From the NCBI GenBank assembly GCA_013376985.1, contig JACABB010000005.1:61717-125716 (forward strand): DNA of 64,000 bases. The letters are read 5' to 3'. Positions 6,998-16,961 of the stretch are shown here, piece after piece. The position numbers and the translations under genes were made by a program. Position 1 is the first letter of the stretch. Each line of letters opens with the position of its first letter. This stretch comes from Bacteroidales bacterium. Lineage in GTDB: Bacteria; Bacteroidota; Bacteroidia; Bacteroidales; Tenuifilaceae. The notes under the pieces were generated by a model. The model did not search any database, had not been told where the DNA came from, and worked only from the letters and a program-made list of their open reading frames with translations.

Positions 6998-8377
6998 ATG
7001 AAAAATAGATTTTTTTCAGTCATGATTCAGGTTTTTTTTGTTGCAATAACACTTTTAGTGTTAACTTCCTTAATATCGTGTAAACAATCTTCAACTAGTG
7101 AGTTTAAAGTTATTCATCCAAGTTGGGTGGATAATGCAACAGTTTATGAGGTAAATATTAGACAATTCACACATGAAGGGACACTAAAGGCTTTCGAAAC
7201 TCATTTACCAAGATTAAAAGAATTAGGTGTTGAAATTATTTGGTTTATGCCAATCCATCCAATTGGTGAGTTAAACCGTAAAGGTCCTCTTGGAAGTTAC
7301 TATTCTGTTAAAGATTATTTAGCCGTTAGCCCCGAATTTGGAACTATTGACGATTTTAAACGCATAGTTTCTAAGGCTCATGAATTTGGTATGAAGGTTA
7401 TTATTGATTGGGTTGCAAATCATACCTCACATGATGCAATTCTGATAAAGGAACACCCTGATTGGTATGTTTACGATTCCAAAGGAACTGTAGTGTCTCC
7501 ATTTGACTGGAGCGATGTTGCCAAACTGGATTATAATAAAAAGGGACTTAGGGAGTACATTATTAATGCTATGAAATTTTGGGTTAAAGATGTTGGAGTT
7601 GATGGTTTTCGTTGTGATGTGGCCGCTGAGGTTCCTGTTAGTTTTTGGAATGAAGCAAGAAAAGAGCTTGATATAATAAAACCCGTATTTATGCTTGCCG
7701 AAGCAGAAACGCCAGAAATGCAGAAGTACGCTTTTGATGCTGATTATGCATGGAAATTTCATAAAATTATGAATAATATAGCTAAGGGAAAAGAGTCTGT
7801 AAATAGTATCGAAAAGTATTTGCTTAATAGTATTGCCACCTATCCAAAAAATACTATCAAATTTAATTTTATTACAAATCATGATGAAAATTCTTGGAAC
7901 GGAACAGAGTTTGAACGACTGGGTGATGGTGTTAAAACTTTTGCAGCATTATCTTTTGTTATGCCAGGCCTTCCTTTAATTTATTCAGGACAAGAGGTTG
8001 GGTTAAATAAAAGGCTTAAGTTTTTCGAAAAAGATGATATTAGTTGGAATGATTCTTTAGGTTTGACCCCATTTTATAAGAAATTGGTTGAGTTAAAAAA
8101 GACTAACTCAGTGCTAGCAGTGGGTGATAAAGGAGCAGATATTCTCAGGATTAAATCATCAAACGATTCATGTGTATTCTCCTTTTTAAGGAAGAATGAG
8201 TCTGAAAAACTTTTTTCAATTTTCAATCTTTCTGATAAAGATATAAAAGTCACATTTGAAGGTGATGAGTATGTTGATCTATTTAACGACTATATGTCTG
8301 GCGAAACAAAAACATTTGTTAAAGGCGAAGAAGTAACTCTTAAACCATGGGAATTTCATATTTATATTAAAAAATGA
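6998..8377 (+). CDS. GH13 alpha-amylase-family lipoprotein
   Basis: A 459-residue protein from the ATG at 6998; an upstream in-frame GTG/ATG extension lacks a signal sequence and was rejected. It has a type II signal peptide with lipobox LISC (Cys28), so it should be an outer-membrane or periplasmic lipoprotein. All four GH13 motifs are present: Asp137...Asn141-His (DWVANH), nucleophile Asp207 in GFRCDVA, acid/base Glu235 in LAEAE, and Asp296 in NHDE. Acts on alpha-glucans or maltodextrins; exact specificity cannot be read. It lacks an extra carbohydrate-binding module and is not in a visible sus-type cluster. Confidence 0.9.
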   Translation: MKNRFFSVMIQVFFVAITLLVLTSLISCKQSSTSEFKVIHPSWVDNATVYEVNIRQFTHEGTLKAFETHLPRLKELGVEIIWFMPIHPIGELNRKGPLGSYYSVKDYLAVSPEFGTIDDFKRIVSKAHEFGMKVIIDWVANHTSHDAILIKEHPDWYVYDSKGTVVSPFDWSDVAKLDYNKKGLREYIINAMKFWVKDVGVDGFRCDVAAEVPVSFWNEARKELDIIKPVFMLAEAETPEMQKYAFDADYAWKFHKIMNNIAKGKESVNSIEKYLLNSIATYPKNTIKFNFITNHDENSWNGTEFERLGDGVKTFAALSFVMPGLPLIYSGQEVGLNKRLKFFEKDDISWNDSLGLTPFYKKLVELKKTNSVLAVGDKGADILRIKSSNDSCVFSFLRKNESEKLFSIFNLSDKDIKVTFEGDEYVDLFNDYMSGETKTFVKGEEVTLKPWEFHIYIKK

Positions 8378-8422
8378 TTTTGCTTTTTGATTAATGAAAG
8401 TATAACTAATATTTGATGTAAA

Positions 8423-8821
8423 ATGAAAAAAATATTTTTAGCGATAATATCATTTTTGTGGATAGCACATGTTTATTCGCAAAATAAAGTGATACCGAAC
8501 CCTGCATCTTTGTATGCTAAATTTTTAGGATATAAATCAGAGATGAAAACCGATAGTAATGGTAACCAGTTAAAAGTATGCATTTTCCCTAATAATACTG
8601 AATGCGATGAGTGGGCATTTTTTCGAGGTAAATGCGGTGCAGAATTCTCTTACTGTGCCTTAAAAGGATGCACCTCTGAAACAGATTCAACCGATATAGC
8701 ACAGTTTGGTGTTTGTGTATGTACTGATTCCCTAGGGAAAAAGATTAAAATCCCTTTGCTTGATTTTATGATGCAGCACGGTGATACGCTATATAGGGAG
8801 TCGAAAATGGATAGAAGATAA
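8423..8821 (+). CDS. Secreted DUF333 protein
   Basis: A 132-residue protein with a signal peptide (cut near VYSQ) and a Cys-rich DUF333-type domain: PNPASLYAKFLGY, then CIFPNNTECDEWAFFRGKCG. Seven or more cysteines suggest disulfides. The same domain forms the N-terminal region of the papain-like protease encoded convergently just downstream (8953-12021). A free-standing copy of a protease pro-region could be an inhibitor or folding helper; that is inference. It ends at a shared bidirectional terminator. Confidence 0.8.
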   Translation: MKKIFLAIISFLWIAHVYSQNKVIPNPASLYAKFLGYKSEMKTDSNGNQLKVCIFPNNTECDEWAFFRGKCGAEFSYCALKGCTSETDSTDIAQFGVCVCTDSLGKKIKIPLLDFMMQHGDTLYRESKMDRR

Positions 8822-8848
8822 TTTAGAATAGATTTAGATAAAATAACA

Positions 8849-8876
8849 GAGGGTGTCCGATATTTTGGACACCCTC
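8849..8876. terminator. Bidirectional terminator between DUF333 gene and protease gene
   Basis: A perfect 10-bp stem (GAGGGTGTCC / GGACACCCTC) with an 8-base loop between two convergent genes. A T-rich stretch follows on the plus strand. Confidence 0.75.
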
Positions 8877-8952
8877 CTTTGTTTCATGCTATTTTGAATC
8901 TAATATAAAGAATCTTTTTTAAGCATATTTTTTATAAAATATAGATTAGGAA

Positions 8953-11900
8953 TTATTGTTTTGTAACCTTCAAAGAGTGATTCTTAACGCCATCGTTAAC
9001 AATTATGATATATACACCATTGCTGAAGTTAGAAAGATCAATCTCTTTTGATGCCTGATCTGTAACATTTGGCCTAGAATAAATCTTAGCACCAGTTATT
9101 GAGTAAACATCAATTGATTTAATGTTTCCTTCGCTTCTTAAGGTAATAATACCAGTTGTAGGATTTGGATAAGCGCTAATCATTTCTGAAGAATTCTCAA
9201 CTTGGTCAAGAGTTTCAGTTTTTGGTGAACCTACTGTAGTGAATGTTAATCTAATATTGGGGCGATAACTTGTAACAGTTGCGGTACCTGTTGGTGCGGT
9301 ATTATCAGCTCTGATGTACATGTGTTTGCTTGTTGCTGATGTGTATTGACAAGCAGGGCCTGTACTTGTACCTGCACCGGTTGAACCGTAGTTAGTCTCA
9401 ACAAGAACCATTAAGTTATTTGCAGTATAGCTAAATGTTGTGGATAGGCTGAATGCTTTCCATGCATTTGCGGTTGTTCCTGCCATTGTACCATTGTAAA
9501 CCAAGGTTGCTCCTGAGATTGCAGTTGCCCAAGTTGAAGCAGTAATGGTAGTTGCAGTGGTGGTCTTAATGTAGATCTTCACGGGAACGTTATATGTTAG
9601 GGTTATTGTTGGATACCACTCAACCATACTGATTGTTCCTGTTCTACCAATCTCCGCAGATGTGAAGAGAGATGCGCTTCTTTCGTAGCCGTAGTAGCAG
9701 CTAAGTGGGTAACCTTGGGTTGAAGTTCCAGTTCCTATTGTAACTGTTGATCCACCAGTCAAGGTTGTGAAAGATACTTGTGAACCATAAGCAGTTCCGT
9801 TTGAATTAATTGCATAAGCTCTTACATAGTATAGTGTATTTGCTGCAAGGCCTGTCATGGTTGCTGTATATGTACCTGTGCCAGTACCACTTGTAATTTT
9901 ACTATTTGCAGTTGTTGGATTTGCAGTTGTTGCGTAGCAAATACCTCTCTCTGTTACAGTTGCTCCACCATCGGCAGTTACGTTACCACCGCTTATTGCA
10001 GAACTTGAGGTAATGCTTGAAGCAGCAGTTGTTGTAACAGTAGGAGTCGTAGTTGAACCGCCGCTAGTAATTGAAATGTTATCGATATACCAGTAGTCAA
10101 TCTGGTATAGGTCACCAGTAGCAACTAGAGCAAAATAGGTATTATTTGAATTCAGGTTGGTTGTAACAGGTACAGTAACTGTTGTTGCAGCAATATCGGT
10201 TGCTGTTGTAGCAACAGACCAGCTGGTATTTGTCCAGGTTGATTTATCGTTCGAAGTTTGAAGACTTAGAGTAACTCCTGCTGCATAGGCATTTAACATG
10301 TGTTTGAATGAGAAAGTAACCGAACTAACGCCAACAGTATTAACTGGAGGGGTAATAATTCTTGTGGTCATTGGGTTAACTTGCTGGTATGTACACATCA
10401 GCTCGTAAGCAGCACCACCAGCATTCGCTGTATTCGACAAACTCCAACGCTCGGTTGCACCAGTACCAATATTTTGTGTTGTCCATTGGCTTGGTAATGT
10501 TGAGGTTGCGAAATTTTCAGTTACAGGTAGGGTCAATGATACTGGGTTAGCAGATGTTGTGAAAGTCATATTGCTACCGTAGGTTGTACCATAGGAGTTA
10601 ACGGCTTTTACTCTATAGTTATAGGTTGTGCTTGCAGCTAAACCTGTTAAAGAAGCAGTAACACCAGTTGCAGATGCACCTGTTAATGTATTAGGTGTAG
10701 CGTTTACTGTAGTGCCATAACTGGTTGTTAAACCATATTCAAAAGTAACTGTAGTTGATGCATTATTTGCATTTACAGTTCCATTAAGAGTAGCAACATT
10801 GTTGGTAACTCCCGATGCAGCAACTGTAGTTGCAGTTGGAGCTGCAGGAGGTGTGTTTTGATAAACCATGTAGCATACAGAACAAGCAACGCGTGCTGAT
10901 GTTACAGCAGTTCTCATATAACCACTTTCACCCCAAGTTGGACCCCAAGAGTTTCTTAAAATCCAGTAGTCACCGGCAGTTGCATCATGTCCCCAACCTA
11001 CTAGTGCAACAGCATGGTTGGTAGTTGTATTTTCGCAAGGACTTCCATCACAAGCAGTCGAAGCATCTGAGAAAATACCACCGGTATAGTTCTGCCATGC
11101 AGTTGAAACATAAACGGCAACATCAACAACGCCGTAGGTCATAATAGCTGTTTTTATTGCTTCAACATTTGAACAAGGCACCCTGTACCATGCGCTAAAT
11201 TTAGTCTTAGGAGCATTAGTAGCTGCTGCAGGACATGTTTGAGGATCTGTAGCTGTGTATGGGAAATATGATTCGTTGATAGTTCCAATATCACATAAAG
11301 CTTGTAGTTCAGAATAGCTATAATCAGCTCCGCCACATCCACTAAAATGGCTGCTATAAGCTGACATAGAACCTAAACACCATGCAATATAGGATTCAGC
11401 AAAATCGGCGCAATTTGTATCGTAACTTCCAGTTGCAAAATTATATGTACCCTCAGCGCAAGCAGATGCTCCAAAAGTATAGCATGAACCGCAACTACCT
11501 TGGTCACGAACGGCTCCAATATATGAATGTCCGTTGTAGCTTCTCCAGTCAAAAGATGTTGGATTGGTCTTTGATGCTTTGAAATTAGGATTGTACTTGG
11601 CAACTTCATAGATTTCCCTTCCAGGACCTTTTGTTTCCATTTGCATTTTGTCGCCATTCTTTTCCATTAGATCTTGTAAGGACAATCTTTCTTTAACGCC
11701 CTTAACTTCGCGAGTACAAACTGCATACTCAGTTACATATCCGTTGATTTTTTCTGTAACTGTTTCAATATTGTACCCTTTTTTTGCTGCATAAGAATAC
11801 TCTTTTGCAACTTTACCTTTATAAAAATCCCATGCATTTACCGTTTGGCCTGATGGGAGGGTACACATACCAACCTGATTACCTTGTTTGTCGGTTTGGA

Positions 11901-12021
11901 TTGAGTACTTGTACCCCATGGTTTCACAATAGGTCGCAGCGGGGCTTTTGAACCCTTTTTGTGCGAACGTGGTCATACATATCACTATGAATAGTACAAC
12001 CAATTTAATTTTTTTCGTCAT
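8953..12021 (-). CDS. Secreted papain-like (C1A) protease with T9SS sorting tail
   Basis: A 1022-residue protein. Signal peptide 1-20; DUF333-type domain about 25-100 (PAATYCETMGYKY, NAWDFYKGK); linker to 155; C1A peptidase about 156-390 with Gln174, Cys180 (QGSCGSCYTF), His336 (NHAVALVGWG) and Asn357 (RNSWGPTWGESGYM). Next come an FN3-like domain (about 400-490), a jelly-roll or MAM-like domain (about 500-655), another FN3-like domain (about 665-750), a further beta domain, and a Por sorting domain at about 945-1022 (SAYPNPTTG...NGVYIIIV). It should be exported by Sec, passed through the type IX system and attached to or released from the surface. A protein- or peptide-degrading role is expected. 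Confidence 0.93.
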   Translation of the reverse strand: MTKKIKLVVLFIVICMTTFAQKGFKSPAATYCETMGYKYSIQTDKQGNQVGMCTLPSGQTVNAWDFYKGKVAKEYSYAAKKGYNIETVTEKINGYVTEYAVCTREVKGVKERLSLQDLMEKNGDKMQMETKGPGREIYEVAKYNPNFKASKTNPTSFDWRSYNGHSYIGAVRDQGSCGSCYTFGASACAEGTYNFATGSYDTNCADFAESYIAWCLGSMSAYSSHFSGCGGADYSYSELQALCDIGTINESYFPYTATDPQTCPAAATNAPKTKFSAWYRVPCSNVEAIKTAIMTYGVVDVAVYVSTAWQNYTGGIFSDASTACDGSPCENTTTNHAVALVGWGHDATAGDYWILRNSWGPTWGESGYMRTAVTSARVACSVCYMVYQNTPPAAPTATTVAASGVTNNVATLNGTVNANNASTTVTFEYGLTTSYGTTVNATPNTLTGASATGVTASLTGLAASTTYNYRVKAVNSYGTTYGSNMTFTTSANPVSLTLPVTENFATSTLPSQWTTQNIGTGATERWSLSNTANAGGAAYELMCTYQQVNPMTTRIITPPVNTVGVSSVTFSFKHMLNAYAAGVTLSLQTSNDKSTWTNTSWSVATTATDIAATTVTVPVTTNLNSNNTYFALVATGDLYQIDYWYIDNISITSGGSTTTPTVTTTAASSITSSSAISGGNVTADGGATVTERGICYATTANPTTANSKITSGTGTGTYTATMTGLAANTLYYVRAYAINSNGTAYGSQVSFTTLTGGSTVTIGTGTSTQGYPLSCYYGYERSASLFTSAEIGRTGTISMVEWYPTITLTYNVPVKIYIKTTTATTITASTWATAISGATLVYNGTMAGTTANAWKAFSLSTTFSYTANNLMVLVETNYGSTGAGTSTGPACQYTSATSKHMYIRADNTAPTGTATVTSYRPNIRLTFTTVGSPKTETLDQVENSSEMISAYPNPTTGIITLRSEGNIKSIDVYSITGAKIYSRPNVTDQASKEIDLSNFSNGVYIIIVNDGVKNHSLKVTKQ

Positions 12022-12295
12022 AAAAAATTTAGATTAAATTAAAAAATAGTCCATACAAGGTAAATTATTTGATTAATACAACAAAGTGTCATAAAAAAAG
12101 ATATCGCAATATTCTATATTCTATTGAGGAAAATCGCAGGAAGCATAAGATTTTTAGCAAATTACTTTTTCGTCAAAAAAGTATCTTTTTGGTTTAATGG
12201 GTTTGCTTTTCATAGTGATTTTTCAAAACCTAAAACATTTAATTTTTTTTTATGAAGTTATTGTTTCATATTTTTGCTGCCATAATTTTAAAATT

Positions 12296-13486
12296 ATGCA
12301 TTATACTGAACTAGTAAAAGGAAAAGTACATTGGATAGGTGTGAATGATCGAAGAAAAAGGTTATTCGAGAATATGTGGCCACTCGAAAGAGGCGTTTCA
12401 TATAACTCTTATTTGATACTTGATGAAAAAACGGCACTTGTCGATACTGTTGAAGATCGTGCTGCTGGCAATTATATTGAGCGAATAGAGAAACTTTTGA
12501 ATGGTCGAAAACTCGACTATCTTATTATTAACCACATGGAGCCCGATCATTCTGGTGAAATAAAAGATATTTTTAATCACTTTAATGGCGTTAAACTTAT
12601 TGGTAACCTCAAAACTTTTAAAATTGTTGAGGCATACTGGGGTATTAAAGATAATTTACAGCAGGTAGATGATTGCGATATTATAGATTTAGGTTATCAT
12701 AAGCTGAAATTTTTTATGACACCCTGGGTACACTGGCCTGAAACAATGATGACTTACGACACAACAGATCAAATACTTTTTTCGGGTGATGCTTTTGGAA
12801 GTTTTGGAACGCTAGATGGTGGTATTTTTGATGATGAAATAAATGATACATTCTTTGAGGAGGAGATGCGTCGGTACTACTCCAATATTGTAGGTAAATA
12901 CAGCAATATGGTACAAAAGGCTCTCGTGAAACTTCAAGGAATTCCAATACAAGCAGTTGCTCCAACTCATGGACCAGTTTGGCGCTCAAACCCTAATAAA
13001 GTTATTGGTTTATATGATAGATGGAGCAGATATGAAGCGGAGGAGGGAGTTGTTATTATTTTTGCATCGATGTATGGGAATACGGAGATGATGGCTGATT
13101 ATATCGGTCGTAAACTTTCCGAAAATGGTGTTAAGAATATCCGAATTCATGATGTTTCAAGAACACATATTAGCCACCTTATTAATGAGATATGGAAATA
13201 TAATGGGCTAATACTTGGCTCATGTGCGTACAATTCACAGATGTTTCCACTGATGGAACAGCTTACTCGTGAATTGACTCATATGGGATTAAAGAATAAA
13301 TATTTAGGATTATTTGGCAGCTATAGCTGGAATGGGGGTGGAGTAAAGAATCTTATGAGTTTTGCTCAGGAGATTGGCCTTGAACTTGTTGCAGAACCTG
13401 CCGAAATCTTTGGGAAACCATCGGATGATAAGTATCAACAGTGCGAGGTGCTGGCTCAAAAAATGGCTGAAAAAGTTAAAAAATAA
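12296..13486 (+). CDS. fprA: FprA-type flavodiiron protein
   Basis: A 396-residue A-type flavoprotein reducing O2 to water and/or NO to N2O in the cytosol. The N-terminal metallo-beta-lactamase-like part has the diiron ligands in NHMEPDHSGE (HxExDH), VHWPETM, LFSGDAFGSFG and APTHGPVW. The C-terminal flavodoxin domain begins at about residue 260 (FASMYGNTEMM). The start at 12296 is preferred; the longer frame from 12197 adds a hydrophobic run not found in the family. No rubredoxin is fused or adjacent. Fits an anaerobe that meets oxygen, alongside the bat operon and hemerythrin further on. Confidence 0.93.
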   Translation: MHYTELVKGKVHWIGVNDRRKRLFENMWPLERGVSYNSYLILDEKTALVDTVEDRAAGNYIERIEKLLNGRKLDYLIINHMEPDHSGEIKDIFNHFNGVKLIGNLKTFKIVEAYWGIKDNLQQVDDCDIIDLGYHKLKFFMTPWVHWPETMMTYDTTDQILFSGDAFGSFGTLDGGIFDDEINDTFFEEEMRRYYSNIVGKYSNMVQKALVKLQGIPIQAVAPTHGPVWRSNPNKVIGLYDRWSRYEAEEGVVIIFASMYGNTEMMADYIGRKLSENGVKNIRIHDVSRTHISHLINEIWKYNGLILGSCAYNSQMFPLMEQLTRELTHMGLKNKYLGLFGSYSWNGGGVKNLMSFAQEIGLELVAEPAEIFGKPSDDKYQQCEVLAQKMAEKVKK

Positions 13487-13488
13487 AA

Positions 13489-13516
13489 CAAAAGCCCCGA
13501 AATCCCGGGGCTTTTG
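13489..13516. terminator. Bidirectional terminator between fprA and phosphate transporter
   Basis: An 11-bp stem (CAAAAGCCCCG / CGGGGCTTTTG) immediately after the fprA stop, between convergent genes; A- and T-runs on both sides. Confidence 0.8.
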
Positions 13517-13536
13517 TGCTTTTAATTGCTAATCAA

Positions 13537-14952
13537 CTAGTTCAATATCCAGTAAAGACCCAAGAAAATTCCACACGATAGCACAACTGTAACAGGTATC
13601 GTTACCACCCAAGCTATCAATATATTTTTAACTGTTTTATATTGTAGGTTTTTAAGACCCCCTTGCGAAACCATGCTACCTGCAATGCCCGATGATAATA
13701 CATGGGTTGTACTTACTGGCAAACCTAACATAGTTGAAACGCCAATCGTACTTGCAGCCACCATCTCAGCACTTGCGCCTTGAGCGTATGAAAGGTGCGA
13801 TTTACCAATCTTTTCGCCAATTGTAACTACAATTCGTTTCCAGCCAATCATTGTCCCAAGACCTAATGATGCAGAAACCATAAGAATAACCCACCATGGA
13901 GCAAATTCTGTAAAGGATCTTAACTCCTTAAGATTACTTTTAAGCTTTGAATTCTCAATTTCAGTTAACCCTAATTGCATGTAATTGCTATGTTTACTTA
14001 AAAGTTTATCACAATTTTTAGAGATCATTATTATATCCTTACGTACCTCAAATCTTTTTTTAGGGGTAATTTCATCTTTAGCTTCCGATTCTTCAATAAC
14101 CTGCCTAATATCTTTAACATCGGTTTTAATTTGCATTAGTTTTGCTTGTTCCTCAGCGTTTATGGTATTTGCATTAATCTTATTAAGATAAGTATCAATG
14201 GCTTGCACATTACCATACATATTACTTATATTCTTGGAACTATCTATAGCGAAAAATGTAGGAGCAAGGCTTATTAGGATAATCATAATCAATCCAACAC
14301 CTTTTTGTCCATCGTTTGAACCGTGTGAGTAGCTAACGCTTGTACATGTAAGTACTAGAATTCCTCTAATCCAGAACGGTGGTTTTTTATCTTTTTCGGG
14401 TTCATCAAAGAATTTTTTACGCTTAACAATTCTTTTAAATATTGTCATCAGAAGCATAGTGAGACCAAAACCAAATATTGGGGAGATAAGCAATGATAAA
14501 CCAGCATCTATTACTTTTTTCCAATTTAGAGCTACACTACCATCAACATTAATAAACATAAACGCTATACCTACTCCAAAAATCGAACCTAACAGGGTAT
14601 GAGAACTTGAACAAGGTATTCCAAAATACCAAGTTCCGAGATTCCAGAAAACTGCTGTTAGAATAAGCGCAAATATCATAGCCATTGTATGATAAGTATT
14701 CTGGTCGACTAAAATTTCGAGCGGTAGTAAGTTGATTATACCCATCGCAACGGCCAAGCCACCCAGATAAACACCTAAGAAGTTCCAAATACCAGACCAG
14801 ATAACCGCTGTACGAGGTTTTAGCGATTTAGTATAGATTACAGTTGCAACAGCATTCGCAGTGTCGTGAAAGCCATTGATGAATTCGAATGTAAGAGCAG
14901 CAAGAATGCTGAATAATAATAGAATGGTTAACCCAGTGCTTAGTCCAAACAT
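13537..14952 (-). CDS. PiT-family inorganic phosphate transporter
   Basis: A 471-residue membrane protein with about ten membrane helices. Family signatures: GFHDTANAVATVIYT near residue 28, SYSHGSNDGQKGVG near 212, and the C-terminal repeat GKSHLSYAQGASAE and GLPVSTTHVLSSG. A cytosolic, charged helical insertion of about 100 residues (about 240-345) splits the two membrane halves, as in other bacterial PitA-like proteins of this phylum. Imports phosphate by ion symport. No phoU-like gene lies beside it. Confidence 0.9.
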   Translation of the reverse strand: MFGLSTGLTILLLFSILAALTFEFINGFHDTANAVATVIYTKSLKPRTAVIWSGIWNFLGVYLGGLAVAMGIINLLPLEILVDQNTYHTMAMIFALILTAVFWNLGTWYFGIPCSSSHTLLGSIFGVGIAFMFINVDGSVALNWKKVIDAGLSLLISPIFGFGLTMLLMTIFKRIVKRKKFFDEPEKDKKPPFWIRGILVLTCTSVSYSHGSNDGQKGVGLIMIILISLAPTFFAIDSSKNISNMYGNVQAIDTYLNKINANTINAEEQAKLMQIKTDVKDIRQVIEESEAKDEITPKKRFEVRKDIIMISKNCDKLLSKHSNYMQLGLTEIENSKLKSNLKELRSFTEFAPWWVILMVSASLGLGTMIGWKRIVVTIGEKIGKSHLSYAQGASAEMVAASTIGVSTMLGLPVSTTHVLSSGIAGSMVSQGGLKNLQYKTVKNILIAWVVTIPVTVVLSCGIFLGLYWILN

Positions 14953-15187
14953 AATGTAAAGTTTTTAAATGCAGCACAAAGGTATAACACCGTATTAATT
15001 CAATGTTAAGACAATATTTTATTAGTGTTAAATTAATGTTAAATCATAGGGGGTATCTATTTTAAAGCCCATTGTTAGGAGAATATCACTATGACTGAAG
15101 TGGTGTAATTTTCTGATTAATAGTATATTGCATTAGTTATATCCCTTTCACTATAACGGTTTTCCAACTTTTCAAAACAGTTTTCTC

Positions 15188-15457
15188 TTACTTAAAATTG
15201 TAATATTTTTTGATAGGTTTCTTAATATTCCAAACACATTCTAAGCCCACTTTGAAAGTCACAAAATCACCTGCCTTGATTGTGTATTTTCCCTCCTGCG
15301 TTTCAATTTCAGCTTCACCTTCAATTATCTGACATTCCTCCTCAGATTCGTAATACCAGTCAAATTTTGAAATTTCTTTTGTCCATATTGGCCATTTGCT
15401 GATTCCTCTTTTAACAATCTCTTCTTTTGATAGTTTATCGATAATTACTTTACTCAT
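15188..15457 (-). CDS. Small cupin-domain protein
   Basis: An 89-residue protein of the Cupin_3 (DUF861) type. Visible pattern: WYYESEEECQIIEGEAEIET, then IKAGDFVTFKVGLECVW. The usual metal-binding histidines are largely missing (Glu and Cys positions instead), so metal binding is doubtful. Function unknown. Monocistronic. Confidence 0.8.
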   Translation of the reverse strand: MSKVIIDKLSKEEIVKRGISKWPIWTKEISKFDWYYESEEECQIIEGEAEIETQEGKYTIKAGDFVTFKVGLECVWNIKKPIKKYYNFK

Positions 15458-15675
15458 AATGATTAATTTAAAAGAATTTAAAACCTAAATTATATAGATA
15501 AAGTGTAAAAACTTAACATGAAAAGGAAATTATGGGTTCACATAACATCTTGTTTATTAATGTAATTACTGGTTATATTCTATGCAAAAATAGAAAGACT
15601 ATGCCAATTTGAAAAGAAAATATTAAAGAAAACCAATAGAGTGCCGATTTTTATACATTTGTGAAAACAAATTAT

Positions 15676-16068
15676 ATGGAGTTCAATCTTAGTATCGGAT
15701 TATCTCATCTTGAGACGCAACGTGTTACTTCCAATACAACCGCTTTGCATTATGGTTCAGGTTTGGTTGATATATTTGCAACACCCGCAATGATAGCTTT
15801 AATGGAGAAGGCCGCTCTAAATGCAGTTCGTCAAAAATTACCCGAAGGATATAATACTGTTGGTACAGAAATCTCGGTAAAGCATATAAAGGCTACTCCA
15901 AAAGGCATGAAAGTAAAAAGCGAAGCAACATTGAAGGAGATTAATGGCAATAAACTTATATTCGAAGTCTTGGCTTGGGACGAAGAGGGTGAAATTGGAA
16001 GAGGAACACATTCTCGTAAGATTATAGAAACGGAAAAATTTATGAGTCGTTTTCGAAATAAAAAATAG
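15676..16068 (+). CDS. Hot-dog thioesterase (FlK-like)
   Basis: A 130-residue single hot-dog protein. HYGSGLVDIFATPAMIALMEKAA and the later GTEISVKHIKATP match thioesterases related to FlK (fluoroacetyl-CoA thioesterase). The start at ATG 15676 matches family N-termini (MEFNLSIGLSH); a GTG at 15661 in frame would add five residues. It is followed after 2 bases by an acyl-ACP thioesterase, so the pair is probably co-transcribed. The substrate acyl-CoA is unknown. Confidence 0.8.
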   Translation: MEFNLSIGLSHLETQRVTSNTTALHYGSGLVDIFATPAMIALMEKAALNAVRQKLPEGYNTVGTEISVKHIKATPKGMKVKSEATLKEINGNKLIFEVLAWDEEGEIGRGTHSRKIIETEKFMSRFRNKK

Positions 16069-16070
16069 TT

Positions 16071-16826
16071 ATGGATTTCGACATTCTCAAATCTCCATCG
16101 TATCATAGGCATGATATTACAGTGCATTCCTATGATATTGATTTTAATAGTAGACTAAACGTTTTTTCGCTGTTTAACTATTTTCAGGAGATAGCTTGGG
16201 AACATGCTGCAATATTACAATTTGGACTTTATGATTTATCTAAGAAGAATCTTTTCTGGGTTTTATCACGTGTAAGGGTTGAAATTGTTAGACTTCCAAA
16301 ATGGGCAGAGAAGATTACATTAATTACATATCCAAGAGGTATTGAAGGGTTATTTGCATTAAGGGACTATGAGATTTATGACTCAAAAGGGAGTCGTATT
16401 ATTTCTGGATCAAGTAGTTGGTTGATATTGGATGCGAAAAATCGACGACCTATTCGATTGAATGATCCTGATTTAAATTTTTTCATTAACGAGCGTAGGG
16501 CACTTTCGGTAAACGCATCAAAAGTTGCAGAGATAAAGCAAAATCTTATAAGGGTGGATAATCTAGTAGTTAAGACAAGTGATATTGATCTTAACCATCA
16601 TGTAAATAATGCTAGATATATTGAATGGGCTTATAATATATTTCCATTAACTTTCCACAAGGAAAATATGCTTAAAATTGTGGAGGTTAATTTTTTGGCA
16701 GAAGGAAAAGAGAATAATGATCTTTGTATTGAGTTATACCAATTATCCGAAAAAGAGAATACTGTTAGTATAAATCGCAATGAGGATAAGAAAGAATTAT
16801 GTAGAATTTATTTTGAGTGGGCGTAG
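16071..16826 (+). CDS. Acyl-ACP thioesterase family protein
   Basis: A 251-residue protein with two hot-dog halves, related to FatA/FatB-type acyl-ACP thioesterases (PF01643): VHSYDIDFNSRLNVFSLFNYFQEIAWEHA in the first half and DIDLNHHVNNARYIEWAYN in the second, the latter holding the Asn/His catalytic region. It would release fatty acids from acyl carrier protein in the cytosol. It starts 2 bases after the upstream thioesterase stop; translational coupling is likely. Confidence 0.88.
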   Translation: MDFDILKSPSYHRHDITVHSYDIDFNSRLNVFSLFNYFQEIAWEHAAILQFGLYDLSKKNLFWVLSRVRVEIVRLPKWAEKITLITYPRGIEGLFALRDYEIYDSKGSRIISGSSSWLILDAKNRRPIRLNDPDLNFFINERRALSVNASKVAEIKQNLIRVDNLVVKTSDIDLNHHVNNARYIEWAYNIFPLTFHKENMLKIVEVNFLAEGKENNDLCIELYQLSEKENTVSINRNEDKKELCRIYFEWA

Positions 16827-16961
16827 AAGTAAGGTTGGTAATTAATTATAATGCAATAGAATAAAATAAAAACTTTAATATTAATACTTACATCAAGCAA
16901 GAACTTATTACAAATTTAGTATCAATTAGTGCCTTTTTATCAATTACCAAAACCAAACTAG

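Noticed and set aside
12197-12295. Longer N-terminus for the flavodiiron protein
   Set aside because: The extra 33 residues are hydrophobic and Phe/Ile-rich, unlike FprA starts; MHYTELVKGKVHWIG is the family-like beginning.
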